A stretch of DNA of 7,716 nucleotides from positions 51,577 through 59,292 of the forward strand of contig DHWR01000050.1 in assembly GCA_002413265.1 (NCBI GenBank). Direction: 5' to 3'. Under the pieces are notes generated by a model, which searched no databases, had not been told where the DNA came from, and saw only the letters and a list, made by a program, of their open reading frames with translations. The position numbers and the translations under genes are program-made. Below are positions 1-5,349 of the stretch, piece by piece (positions within the stretch are counted from its first letter, which is position 1; each line of letters starts with the position of its first letter). Source of the DNA: Chloroflexi bacterium UBA5177 (GTDB taxonomy: Bacteria > Chloroflexota > UBA5177).

Positions 1-1
1 C

Positions 2-178
2 CTGCTACCTCAAGTGCTGAAGATTTTGCCTTCAGACGTTCACGGCCTGTCGCTCTCAAACTCTGAACCTGCGATCTGGGCGATTATGTTGCTGGTTACG
101 CTGTGGCTCTTTCCCGAGGGGCTGGCGAACGCTCTGCCCGACCGCCCATTCTTCGCTGCAGATAGTGGCACCGAGTAG
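2..178 (+). CDS. C-terminal fragment of a membrane protein, probably a branched-chain amino-acid ABC transporter permease (LivM-like)
   Basis: Only the last 58 codons are present; the gene enters from beyond the left edge and stops with TAG at 176-178. The fragment opens with LLPQVLKILP, continues through a polar stretch to a hydrophobic segment (AIWAIMLLVTLWLF), and then has FPEGLANAL before a short polar tail. A final membrane helix followed by a (F/R)P-x-GL motif is how LivM/LivH-type permeases of branched-chain amino-acid ABC importers usually end, and such transporters often lie beside aromatic-acid degradation genes. That is the basis for the call; the fragment is too short to exclude another multi-pass transporter. 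It converges on the paa operon, with 18 bp between the two stop codons and no clear terminator hairpin. Confidence 0.5.
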   Translation: MLPQVLKILPSDVHGLSLSNSEPAIWAIMLLVTLWLFPEGLANALPDRPFFAADSGTE

Positions 179-196
179 GAACAGGCTCGCGGTTAG

Positions 197-397
197 CTAG
201 CTGCCTCTCTGTTCATCGTCGGAACCGTGACCTCGAGCATCCTCCAGCACATCGCTCCCCTTCACTCGCTCGAACGGGGTGTGGCAGGACTTGCAGTAGT
301 ACGGCACCGTGAGCAGCTGCTTTCCAAACAACGACATGAGCTCGGTGTCCGCGGAACCGCAGAACGGGCAGCAAATGTCTCGCAGACCGGTGTTCAC
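197..397 (-). CDS. Stand-alone zinc-ribbon protein equivalent to the C-terminal domain of PaaD
   Basis: This small protein (66 residues) has two CxxC knuckles, C10-x2-C13 and C35-x2-C38, in the setting CPFCGSADTELMSLFGK ... YYCKSCHTPFE. That matches the C-terminal zinc-binding domain of PaaD (CPxCGSxxTExxSxFG ... YxCxxCxxPFxxxK), the maturation factor of the phenylacetyl-CoA epoxidase. In ordinary PaaD this domain is fused behind a DUF59 domain; here the DUF59 part is a separate gene (1268-1585) and this ribbon is last in the operon. The start is GTG at 397, directly after the paaC stop TAG (398-400) with no gap. No purine-rich ribosome site is visible upstream, so translation probably depends on reinitiation after paaC. 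The tail after the second knuckle is acidic and polar. Family assignment is strong. The idea that it works with the DUF59 protein in trans is an inference. Confidence 0.85.
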   Translation of the reverse strand: MNTGLRDICCPFCGSADTELMSLFGKQLLTVPYYCKSCHTPFERVKGSDVLEDARGHGSDDEQRGS

Positions 398-1042
398 CTA
401 AATAAGCGGGAGCTGAGCAGCGTCAAGTACGGGATTGACTCGCCCGCGAAACGCAGATCTCAACTCCTCAGGATCCCTGCTGAGCACGTCTCGACTCACG
501 AGATCGGTAGAGGAACACGCGAACCATTCGAGCGACTGAGCACCAACTTGGCCGAATGAGGCAATGAGCGCGTCACGAACGCCCTGGCCCTTGTCTGCCA
601 GGCGCCGAGTCCAGCCTTCCCCGTGTAGCCAGTGGAGAGGCTCTTCCTCCAAGATGCGACATGCTCGTTGGGCCAGCGGCGAGAACGACGACGCGGTGGC
701 TGCCTCGAGAAGGATCGAAACCGACGTATCGAACAGAAAGTTGGCGGCTACGAAATCGGTCCACCCACGAAAGCTCACGTTCAAGAAGGGAACATTGGTC
801 CAAGCCGTCCTGGTCTCTGCCTCGGTCTCCGGTGAGGCTCCCGCGAGATCTCGAAGTAGAGGGTAAAAGCTTCTGGCGTGGCCGATCTCATCCTGCGCCA
901 TGGCAGCGGCCGCGACTGCCGACTCCAGCGTCGGGGCCGCTGTGCACCACTCGGCGTAGCGCCGCCCCAGAAAGCACTTATTGTCCGCCAGGGCCGCAAC
1001 CAGGTCGGCCAGCGCTACGTCCGTCGCCGCTGCTTCAGTCAT
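398..1042 (-). CDS. paaC: PaaC-like ferritin-fold subunit of phenylacetyl-CoA epoxidase
   Basis: This is a ferritin-like protein of the PaaA/PaaC family (214 residues from ATG 1042; in-frame GTG at 1048 adds two). PaaC pairs with PaaA in the PaaABC(E) complex that epoxidises the ring of phenylacetyl-CoA; in well-studied enzymes it is structural. The N-terminal helix has the PaaC hallmark LADNKCFLGRRYAEW, then AQDEIGHAR, LFD at about 105, and EEEPLHWLHGEGW. Aligned by spacing with the PaaA in this operon, E52, H55, D105, E134 and H137 coincide with PaaA ligands, while the first ligand Glu is K22. The E. coli PaaC lacks the E-x2-H at the first of these sites, so this copy is unusually PaaA-like. 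It is somewhat shorter than the roughly 248 residues of E. coli PaaC, mainly at the C-terminus. It lies 13 bp downstream of paaB and abuts the zinc-ribbon gene. Confidence 0.9.
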   Translation of the reverse strand: MTEAAATDVALADLVAALADNKCFLGRRYAEWCTAAPTLESAVAAAAMAQDEIGHARSFYPLLRDLAGASPETEAETRTAWTNVPFLNVSFRGWTDFVAANFLFDTSVSILLEAATASSFSPLAQRACRILEEEPLHWLHGEGWTRRLADKGQGVRDALIASFGQVGAQSLEWFACSSTDLVSRDVLSRDPEELRSAFRGRVNPVLDAAQLPLI

Positions 1043-1055
1043 GTGCACGTGCAGT

Positions 1056-1286
1056 TCATGTCTTTATTGCAGTCACGCTGGAAGGACGGGGGTACAGAAC
1101 CATCTCGACCCAGGTGAATTCATTGAAGATAGTTCTGGCATACACGGTCGCCAGGTGAGGATCATCGGCTGCAACCGTCCCGACATGAGCCAGCGGCTCC
1201 TCGAACTTCCGGCGAGCGTACACCTCCCACATCGTTCGATCCTCGAACCTGTGATCGGGGACCGTGGTCACAGGGATATGCCCCAT
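1056..1286 (-). CDS. paaB: PaaB-like small subunit of phenylacetyl-CoA epoxidase
   Basis: This is a short protein (76 residues from ATG 1286). The core WEVYARRKFEEPLAHVGTV followed by AADDPHLATVYAR and a terminal FTWVEMVL matches PaaB, whose core reads YEVFVR...HVGSLHAAD...ARDAYxR...WVV. PaaB has no catalytic site; it bridges PaaAC units into the active complex. It is shorter than E. coli PaaB (about 95 residues) because the C-terminal segment is largely missing. The start is uncertain. ATG 1286 overlaps paaD by 19 bp; GTG 1271 forms a GTGA overlap with the paaD stop and has GGGG 9 nt upstream, giving 71 residues; ATG 1232 would begin immediately at MWEVY. The GTGA overlap is typical of translational coupling. 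Position between the DUF59 gene and paaC supports the identity. Confidence 0.85.
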   Translation of the reverse strand: MGHIPVTTVPDHRFEDRTMWEVYARRKFEEPLAHVGTVAADDPHLATVYARTIFNEFTWVEMVLYPRPSSVTAIKT

Positions 1287-1585
1287 TCGCGCATTTGAGC
1301 CTTTCCGTCGTCACTCAAACGATCCTTCGTCCACACCGGTTCCCACACGATCTCCACGTTGACCCGTTCCACTCCCGGCTCCCGGAGCAGCCGCGCGCGG
1401 ATATCGTCGACGATCATGTCCATTCCAGGACATCCCATCGCTGTGAAAGTTACGTCCACGTCGACCTCTTGTCCATGGGTTCTGAGATCCACGACAAGTC
1501 CCATGTCCACGATGCTGATAGGGAGCTCCGGATCTTCCACGTCACGAAGAGCCTGAAGCAATTGGGGCTCCTCGAGCACATTCAT
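1268..1585 (-). CDS. paaD: PaaD N-terminal half: DUF59 (MIP18-family) iron-sulphur maturation protein, without its zinc ribbon
   Basis: The 105 residues are a single DUF59/MIP18 domain: LRDVEDPELPISIVDMGLV near residues 13-31, then VTFTAMGCPGMDMI with the conserved Cys at position 52, and the ending WEPVWTKDRLSDDGKAQMRE followed by WGISL. That ending is the PaaD signature (WxPxWT-x-D-x-(I/L)S-x-x-(G)-x-x-x-L/MRE-x-GI), so this is PaaD and not a general SufT-type protein. PaaD is needed for active phenylacetyl-CoA epoxidase, probably through metal-centre assembly. A normal PaaD of about 165 residues would continue with a linker and a C-terminal zinc ribbon, but this gene stops at exactly that point and the ribbon is encoded separately at 197-397. 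The ATG overlaps the paaA stop as ATGA (1582-1585), and its own stop overlaps the beginning of paaB, so the genes are translationally coupled. Confidence 0.92.
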   Translation of the reverse strand: MNVLEEPQLLQALRDVEDPELPISIVDMGLVVDLRTHGQEVDVDVTFTAMGCPGMDMIVDDIRARLLREPGVERVNVEIVWEPVWTKDRLSDDGKAQMREWGISL

Positions 1586-2535
1586 GCCTGGGCGATGAGC
1601 TGTTCTAGCCCCCGCTTACCGCGCTGAATCGTCTCGACATACTGCTCATTCATGGGGCCGCGATCCTTCCAGCGACTCAGCACGCCATCCCAGGAAATGG
1701 CTCCTTCCCCTAGTAGCCATCTCTTGTTCTCGACATCGAATTGGGCGGGAAACGGACAGTCGATAACGTATTTCCCGGAGGTCTCGTCCAGACGCGCCGG
1801 AACCTCTAAGCCCAACTCTTTCGCAAGCGGCACAGCGGTTGACATCCACGTTTGACGCAGCTCGTCGTTTGACTGCCCCTTGAAGCCGAAGTTGAGCTGT
1901 TCGCCGTGTCGCTTCAAATCGTCGGGAAGACCGAACCATTCGATGGTCAAAAGAAACATCCAGTCCACCGCTCGTTGGAGCTCATCCCGACCCTCAGCAC
2001 TCTGAGCTATTTTCCGACACCAATTTTCTCCGTGGCGCAAATGGAAAGTCTCCTCTTTATCCACTTTGACGAGTGCCCGCTTCCACGGTCCGAACGTTGT
2101 GGTACGAAAAACATCCCCGAGCAGAGTGAAGCCGGCGCGGTCGTAAAACGCGTTGGCCACCACCAGCTCAACCCAGCTATCCAGCGCCACGTCGAAGGCG
2201 TACGGATACTTGAACCTGGCGGGCGCGCGCTCGTAAATCACTTCCTCGGTGTCCACTCCGAGGTCCCGCATCAGACGGTAGGCGATGTGCGCGTGACCGA
2301 GCTCGTCCTGAATGATGGCAGTCGCCGACCCGAAGGCGTTTAGTGACGGAGCATGTCGGGCGGCGTTGTAATAGGCGGGGGCGCTTATTAGCTCAGTGTC
2401 CGCGGAGACCGTGAGAATTCGAATAATGCCCTCGAGATACGCATCGCTCATCTGGTCGACAGTCTCTATCAGCTTGCCGTCGCGGATTCTGTCCAGGACG
2501 TCCGCATCACTTGCGCCCGTTACAGCAGCTGCCAT
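1582..2535 (-). CDS. paaA: PaaA: catalytic diiron subunit of 1,2-phenylacetyl-CoA epoxidase (ring-oxygenating monooxygenase)
   Basis: This 317-residue protein is close to the 309 of E. coli PaaA. PaaA is the oxygen-activating subunit that converts phenylacetyl-CoA to the ring 1,2-epoxide in the cytoplasm. The predicted diiron ligands are all present: E48, E78 and H81 in IIQDELGHAH, D132 in FYDRAG, and E162 and H165 in KEETFHLRHG. Further family hallmarks are TFGPWKRALVKV (cf. SYGPYARAMVKI), SNDELRQ near 222-228 with a following VP...LGLEVP, and the NEQ near the C-terminus. The start ATG 2535 has AAGGA at 2543-2547, seven bases upstream. It is the first gene of the operon and is preceded by a -10 element and a perfect palindrome. 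Divergence from proteobacterial PaaA is appreciable, so a related acyl-CoA substrate is possible. The reductase PaaE that feeds it electrons is not in the window. Confidence 0.95.
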   Translation of the reverse strand: MAAAVTGASDADVLDRIRDGKLIETVDQMSDAYLEGIIRILTVSADTELISAPAYYNAARHAPSLNAFGSATAIIQDELGHAHIAYRLMRDLGVDTEEVIYERAPARFKYPYAFDVALDSWVELVVANAFYDRAGFTLLGDVFRTTTFGPWKRALVKVDKEETFHLRHGENWCRKIAQSAEGRDELQRAVDWMFLLTIEWFGLPDDLKRHGEQLNFGFKGQSNDELRQTWMSTAVPLAKELGLEVPARLDETSGKYVIDCPFPAQFDVENKRWLLGEGAISWDGVLSRWKDRGPMNEQYVETIQRGKRGLEQLIAQA

Positions 2536-2555
2536 TTTCGCGTCCTTACTCCCTG

Positions 2556-2576
2556 CCGAAGGTTACGTACCTTCGG
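2556..2576. promoter_or_regulatory. Perfect 8-5-8 palindrome, candidate repressor operator of the paa operon
   Basis: CCGAAGGT and ACCTTCGG are exact reverse complements separated by TACGT. The site is 20 bp upstream of the paaA ATG and starts four bases after the putative -10 element, so the expected transcription start would fall inside it. This is the usual position of a repressor operator. TetR-family PaaR and GntR-like PaaX regulators control paa operons in other bacteria, but no regulator gene is in the window and the bases do not identify the family. As RNA it could instead form a hairpin in the 5' leader. Confidence 0.55.
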
Positions 2577-2580
2577 GCCG

Positions 2581-2586
2581 ATTGTA
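2581..2586 (-). promoter_or_regulatory. Putative -10 element (TACAAT) of the paaA promoter
   Basis: Read on the minus strand, TACAAT matches five of six bases of the sigma-70 -10 consensus and lies 45 bp upstream of the paaA start, in the 91-bp gap after the hydrolase gene. No convincing -35 hexamer is seen at 16-18 bp, so the promoter may need an activator or be weak. The palindrome immediately downstream supports a regulated start here. Confidence 0.45.
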
Positions 2587-2626
2587 CCGCCATCCAACTG
2601 GGCGCTTCTGACCCTCGCGGCGCCGG

Positions 2627-3217
2627 CTACCAGCCCCGCGTGCGCCACTCGTCCAGGTGCGGCCTCTCGGCTCCGATCGTGGTTGGAGCTCCGTGACCTG
2701 GAAGCACCTTGGTCTCGTCGGGAAGCACGAAGAGCTTGTTCGTGATGCTATCGATTATCTGGCCGAAGTCGCCTCGAGCATGTTGGGTATTTCCTGGGCC
2801 ACCGGGAAACAGAGTGTCACCGGCGATAAGAAGGTCTCCAATGAGGAAGCACATGCTCCCCGGAGAATGCCCAGGCGTGTAGAAGGCTTTTAGCATCGAG
2901 TTGCCAAACCGTATCTCGTCCGCGTCGTGCAGCTCGAAATCAGGTTTGATCGGCATATTCCATGAGGTGTCGGCGTGAGCCCCAATTGGAGCTGCCGTCT
3001 TTTCCTTGATTTCCTCGAGGGCGGTAACATGGTCGCCATCCGCGTGCGTCATGAGGATGTACTTTAAGTGTGTCCCCTCGAGCTCCCGAAGGATACGCTC
3101 GGCTTCGGTCGGCGCATCGAAGAGCACACTGTCTTTGGTCTCTGCATCGACCAGAATGTAAACGTTGTTGTCGAAGGAACCGACGGAAAAACTCTTGAGC
3201 TCCACGCCTGCTGCCAT
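2627..3217 (-). CDS. Metallo-beta-lactamase-fold hydrolase, glyoxalase II-like
   Basis: This is a cytoplasmic MBL-fold protein of 196 residues from ATG 3217, which has GGGAG nine bases upstream; a GTG at 3238 is in frame but less likely. The fold order is clear: SFDNNVYILVDAETK at the N-terminus, the metal motif THADGDHV (H58, D60, D62, H63), TPGHSPGS (H117), AGDTLFPGGPG (D134) and LPGHGAPT (H175). This is the layout of small glyoxalase II-like hydrolases that act on thioesters or other esters. The usual H-x-H-x-D-H is H-x-D-x-D-H here, a variant found in part of the superfamily that changes one ligand of the first metal. The substrate is unknown. It lies upstream of paaA on the same strand, but paaA has its own putative promoter. 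It diverges from the phosphatase gene with 22 bp between starts. Confidence 0.88.
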   Translation of the reverse strand: MAAGVELKSFSVGSFDNNVYILVDAETKDSVLFDAPTEAERILRELEGTHLKYILMTHADGDHVTALEEIKEKTAAPIGAHADTSWNMPIKPDFELHDADEIRFGNSMLKAFYTPGHSPGSMCFLIGDLLIAGDTLFPGGPGNTQHARGDFGQIIDSITNKLFVLPDETKVLPGHGAPTTIGAERPHLDEWRTRGW

Positions 3218-3239
3218 GCTTACTGCTCCCGTTCGCACG

Positions 3240-3836
3240 ATGATCTTGATGGTTCGTCACGCTGAAGTTCACAACCCCAAAGACATCGTATACGGGCGGC
3301 TCCCTGGTTTCGGACTGAGCCCCCGCGGAGAGATTCAAGCGGAGAGGGTTGCGCGTTTTCTCTCGGCTCGAAATGCGGACGTGATTTATACGAGTCCGCT
3401 CCTTCGAGCAAGACAAACCGCGTCAGTCATCGCAGGACAATCAAACACGGCAACAGTCAGGCGATCAAAGTCGCTCATCGAAGTGTTAACCGGTTACCAG
3501 GGGAGCCCGAACTCGATCCTCGTGGGAGGATTTAGTTTTTACACGCCGGTAAAGCGCGAGGGGGATGAATCGATGGACGACGTGTTGAGACGAATGACGA
3601 ATTTCCTGAGTCTCGTCATCAAACGCCATGCCGGAGAAGAAGTCATCGCCGTATCGCACGCGGATCCCATTGCGATCCTTCGACTTGGCCTCGAGGGGAA
3701 GCCACTCACCGTCGAAAATCTGCACTCGGTGGTCTATCCCGAGCGAGTCTCAATCAATCAGATAGTTCTCGGCCCCGATCACGTGCCGCAGCTCACCTAT
3801 TTCGATGTCGTACGATCGATGGAAACCGCCGCCTAG
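3240..3836 (+). CDS. Histidine phosphatase family protein (phosphoglycerate mutase-like)
   Basis: This belongs to the histidine phosphatase superfamily branch 1 and has 198 residues from ATG 3240. The phosphorylated-histidine motif is at the very N-terminus (MVRHAE, H7 with R6). YTSPLLRARQTA supplies the second arginine, E81 lies in SLIEV, and VSHADPI supplies the second catalytic His at 140. The segment VYGRLPGFGLSPRG is typical of the small phosphomutase-like proteins of Actinobacteria and Chloroflexota. It hydrolyses or transfers a phosphoester; the substrate cannot be read from sequence. ATG 3240 is chosen because RH follows within a few residues, as in the family. ATG 3216 and TTG 3165 are in frame but would overlap the divergent hydrolase gene. 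No ribosome site precedes any candidate, so the message may be leaderless. Its TAG overlaps the opposing PIG-L stop. Confidence 0.9.
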   Translation: MILMVRHAEVHNPKDIVYGRLPGFGLSPRGEIQAERVARFLSARNADVIYTSPLLRARQTASVIAGQSNTATVRRSKSLIEVLTGYQGSPNSILVGGFSFYTPVKREGDESMDDVLRRMTNFLSLVIKRHAGEEVIAVSHADPIAILRLGLEGKPLTVENLHSVVYPERVSINQIVLGPDHVPQLTYFDVVRSMETAA

Positions 3837-4534
3837 GGTATTTGTATTCGGCGAAAACCCTCCGCGTACTCCATGGCGTGGGGCTCTCCGAGCGACTTGG
3901 CGCGCTGGGGAATCATCTCCTTGACGCGTTCTCCAACCTGGCTCTCGTGTGCCAGCAGAGCCTCAACCTTGGTCTCGAGCGTGTCGGTTATGTCAATGAA
4001 ATGGTCCGGTTGGGCGGTGCCCACAACCCAGAGCTCATGAACGGCGTGCGGCTCTAATCCTTGGGCGAGAAGCTCCGGAAAGGTCATGCGGTCACGCGCG
4101 CATGGGTAGACGGCCGCGAAGGTAGCCTCGGCCGCGGCAAGGTGATCCGGGTGCTGAACAAAGACACCCAACGACAAATCCCGGAGGGGGCTTTGTGATA
4201 TGACGAGATCGGGTTTGTGTTTTCGGATAGAGGCTGTGATGGCCTTTCGGACCTCCATCGACGGCTCGAGCATGCCATCGGGAAAGCCCAAGAATTCCAC
4301 CTGATTCACGCCCAGTACTCTTCCGGCCTCGCGCTGCTCTTGCTGGCGAGTCAGTATGAGCTGCTCGCTAATAATGTTGACATCAGAGCTTCCCTTGCTC
4401 CCGTCCGTCACGACAACGTAGACGACCTCCTTTCCATCTCTCGCCAGTTTGGCTATCGTTCCCGCGCTGCCGAACTCCGCATCGTCCGGGTGCGCGAATA
4501 CCACCATGGCACGCTGCAACTCGTCCCATTCCAT
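3833..4534 (-). CDS. PIG-L family deacetylase (LmbE-like)
   Basis: This is a zinc-dependent PIG-L/LmbE-type N-acetylglucosaminyl deacetylase-like protein of 233 residues, the usual size. AHPDDAEFG sits at 14-22 with metal ligands H15 and D18, and FVQHPDHLAAAEA supplies the third ligand (H131). VVTDGSKGS, the RQQEQREA helix and LGFPDGML are further family landmarks. Members remove acetyl groups from GlcNAc-linked molecules such as mycothiol and bacillithiol precursors, antibiotics or lipids. Nothing nearby fixes the substrate; no other thiol-synthesis gene is visible. ATG 4534 is chosen because the family starts 8-12 residues before AHPDD; AAGGAAGG lies about 12 bases upstream, slightly far. 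The open frame runs further upstream but only as the reverse of the thioesterase gene. It converges on the histidine phosphatase gene with a 4-bp overlap. Confidence 0.93.
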   Translation of the reverse strand: MEWDELQRAMVVFAHPDDAEFGSAGTIAKLARDGKEVVYVVVTDGSKGSSDVNIISEQLILTRQQEQREAGRVLGVNQVEFLGFPDGMLEPSMEVRKAITASIRKHKPDLVISQSPLRDLSLGVFVQHPDHLAAAEATFAAVYPCARDRMTFPELLAQGLEPHAVHELWVVGTAQPDHFIDITDTLETKVEALLAHESQVGERVKEMIPQRAKSLGEPHAMEYAEGFRRIQIP

Positions 4535-4660
4535 ACTTGATAGTCGCCTTCCTTTGACAGTCTCACACTCAAGATTCGAAGCCGCATCCCAGGCCAAAAC
4601 TGCGGTGACACGGCTACACCGACACGCACCACTCGGTAGGATGGTGCAGGAGAAATTCCT
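4535..4660. other. Divergent intergenic region between the PIG-L and thioesterase genes
   Basis: These 126 bp must hold the promoters of both divergent genes. AGGAGA at 4648-4653 is a good ribosome site for the thioesterase. A TTGACA hexamer occurs at 4554-4559, but no matching -10 follows at 16-18 bp. A short imperfect dyad, CGGTG and CACCG nine bases apart (4603-4621), is also present. No promoter can be assigned with confidence. Confidence 0.5.
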
Positions 4661-5233
4661 ATGACGAACGATGGTAGCAGCGCTCCACGCGGCAAGCCTG
4701 TCCGAGAATCCGAGGTGACCATGGCACGCCAGATGATGCCGGCGGATGCTAATCCGTGGGGAGCCGTGCATGGCGGAGTGGTGATGAAGATGGTGGACGA
4801 GGCCGCGGGCTCCGCCGCCATCCGACACGCACGATGCCAGGTCGCTACCGTCGCCATCGACCACATGAGTTTTTTGCATCAGGTGAGTGTGGGCGACATG
4901 ATCACGTTGCGAGCGTCTGTAAATGACGTGGGGCGCACCTCCATGGAGGTGGGGGTGCGAGTGGAAACCGAAAATATGCTGAGCGGCGAGAGGCACCACA
5001 CCTCGTCCGCGTACGTTGTGATGGTCGCACTGGACGACAGAGGCAGACCGGTTGAGGTCGCGCCCGTCATTGCGGAATCGCCTGAGGAGAAGCGGCGGAT
5101 GGCTGCAGCCAAAATCCGCCGATCGCAGCGGAAGGTATTGGAGAAGGCGCTCAAACAAAGTGCGGACGAGCTGGCAGAACCGACACCGGTGAGCGCTGAG
5201 ATGCTTGCCGGCCGAGAAAACACACGCTCTTGA
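4661..5233 (+). CDS. Acyl-CoA thioesterase, hotdog fold (YciA/BACH type)
   Basis: This is a 190-residue single-hotdog acyl-CoA hydrolase. After a polar N-terminal 20 residues, [20 protein letters not shown] holds the active-site features of the YciA/cytosolic acyl-CoA hydrolase group: Asn31, the GG turn at 38-39 and the acidic pair D46-E47. It continues with [32 protein letters not shown] and [16 protein letters not shown], all standard for this group, which forms hexamers and cleaves medium- or long-chain acyl-CoA to free acid and CoA. The last 50 residues form a charged, probably helical tail. ATG 4661 has AGGAGA seven bases upstream. It differs in sequence type from PaaI, so it is not evidently part of phenylacetate metabolism despite the nearby paa genes. 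guaA and purB follow on the same strand, so it may lead an operon. Confidence 0.92.
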   Translation: MTNDGSSAPRGKPVRESEVTMARQMMPADANPWGAVHGGVVMKMVDEAAGSAAIRHARCQVATVAIDHMSFLHQVSVGDMITLRASVNDVGRTSMEVGVRVETENMLSGERHHTSSAYVVMVALDDRGRPVEVAPVIAESPEEKRRMAAAKIRRSQRKVLEKALKQSADELAEPTPVSAEMLAGRENTRS

Positions 5234-5349
5234 CGCACCCCCAGGAACGCGACGACGGAGAACCCGATGCTGACATGGCTATTCGATCTGCTGCCGACAG
5301 CCGCCACGTTCCCGAGGCGGATTTCGAGGCGGCCGTGCAATCTGCAGAT
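5234..5349 (+). other. Interval between the thioesterase stop and the preferred guaA start
   Basis: The guaA frame stays open through this stretch back to a TTG at 5230 that overlaps the thioesterase stop (TTGA), and includes an ATG at 5275. The encoded residues are rich in Asp, Glu and Ala and have coding-like codon choice, so an N-terminal extension of up to 40 residues is possible. A second ATG at 5267, in another frame, follows a GGAGAA ribosome-like site and opens a 37-codon frame that ends inside guaA at 5380. No clear promoter is seen. Confidence 0.4.

Noticed and set aside
179..202. AGCTAGCT palindrome between the converging transporter and zinc-ribbon genes as a bidirectional terminator.
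   Set aside because: Eight bases with no loop and no T runs cannot form a terminator; it simply contains the TAG stop.
227..1158. Plus-strand open frames opposite the paa genes.
   Set aside because: They lack family features and ribosome sites, have Arg/Ser-rich composition typical of antisense frames in GC-rich DNA, and oppose clearly conserved genes.
398..1585. PaaD disrupted by a frameshift.
   Set aside because: The two halves are about 870 bp apart with intact paaB and paaC between them, so a simple frameshift or sequencing error cannot explain the split.
2604..2640. GC-rich dyad near the end of the hydrolase gene as an intrinsic terminator.
   Set aside because: The inverted bases are short and no T run follows on the minus strand.
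4554..4559. TTGACA as a -35 element for the thioesterase.
   Set aside because: No acceptable -10 hexamer lies 16-18 bp downstream.
4535..5158. A long minus-strand open frame that would extend the PIG-L protein to about 441 residues.
   Set aside because: The extension is the reverse of the well-supported thioesterase gene, is rich in His and Arg with no family features, and PIG-L proteins start just before AHPDD, matching ATG 4534.
4661..5233. The thioesterase as PaaI, the phenylacetate-pathway thioesterase.
   Set aside because: Its motifs ([29 protein letters not shown]) are those of the YciA/BACH group; it is on the other strand and grouped with purine genes.
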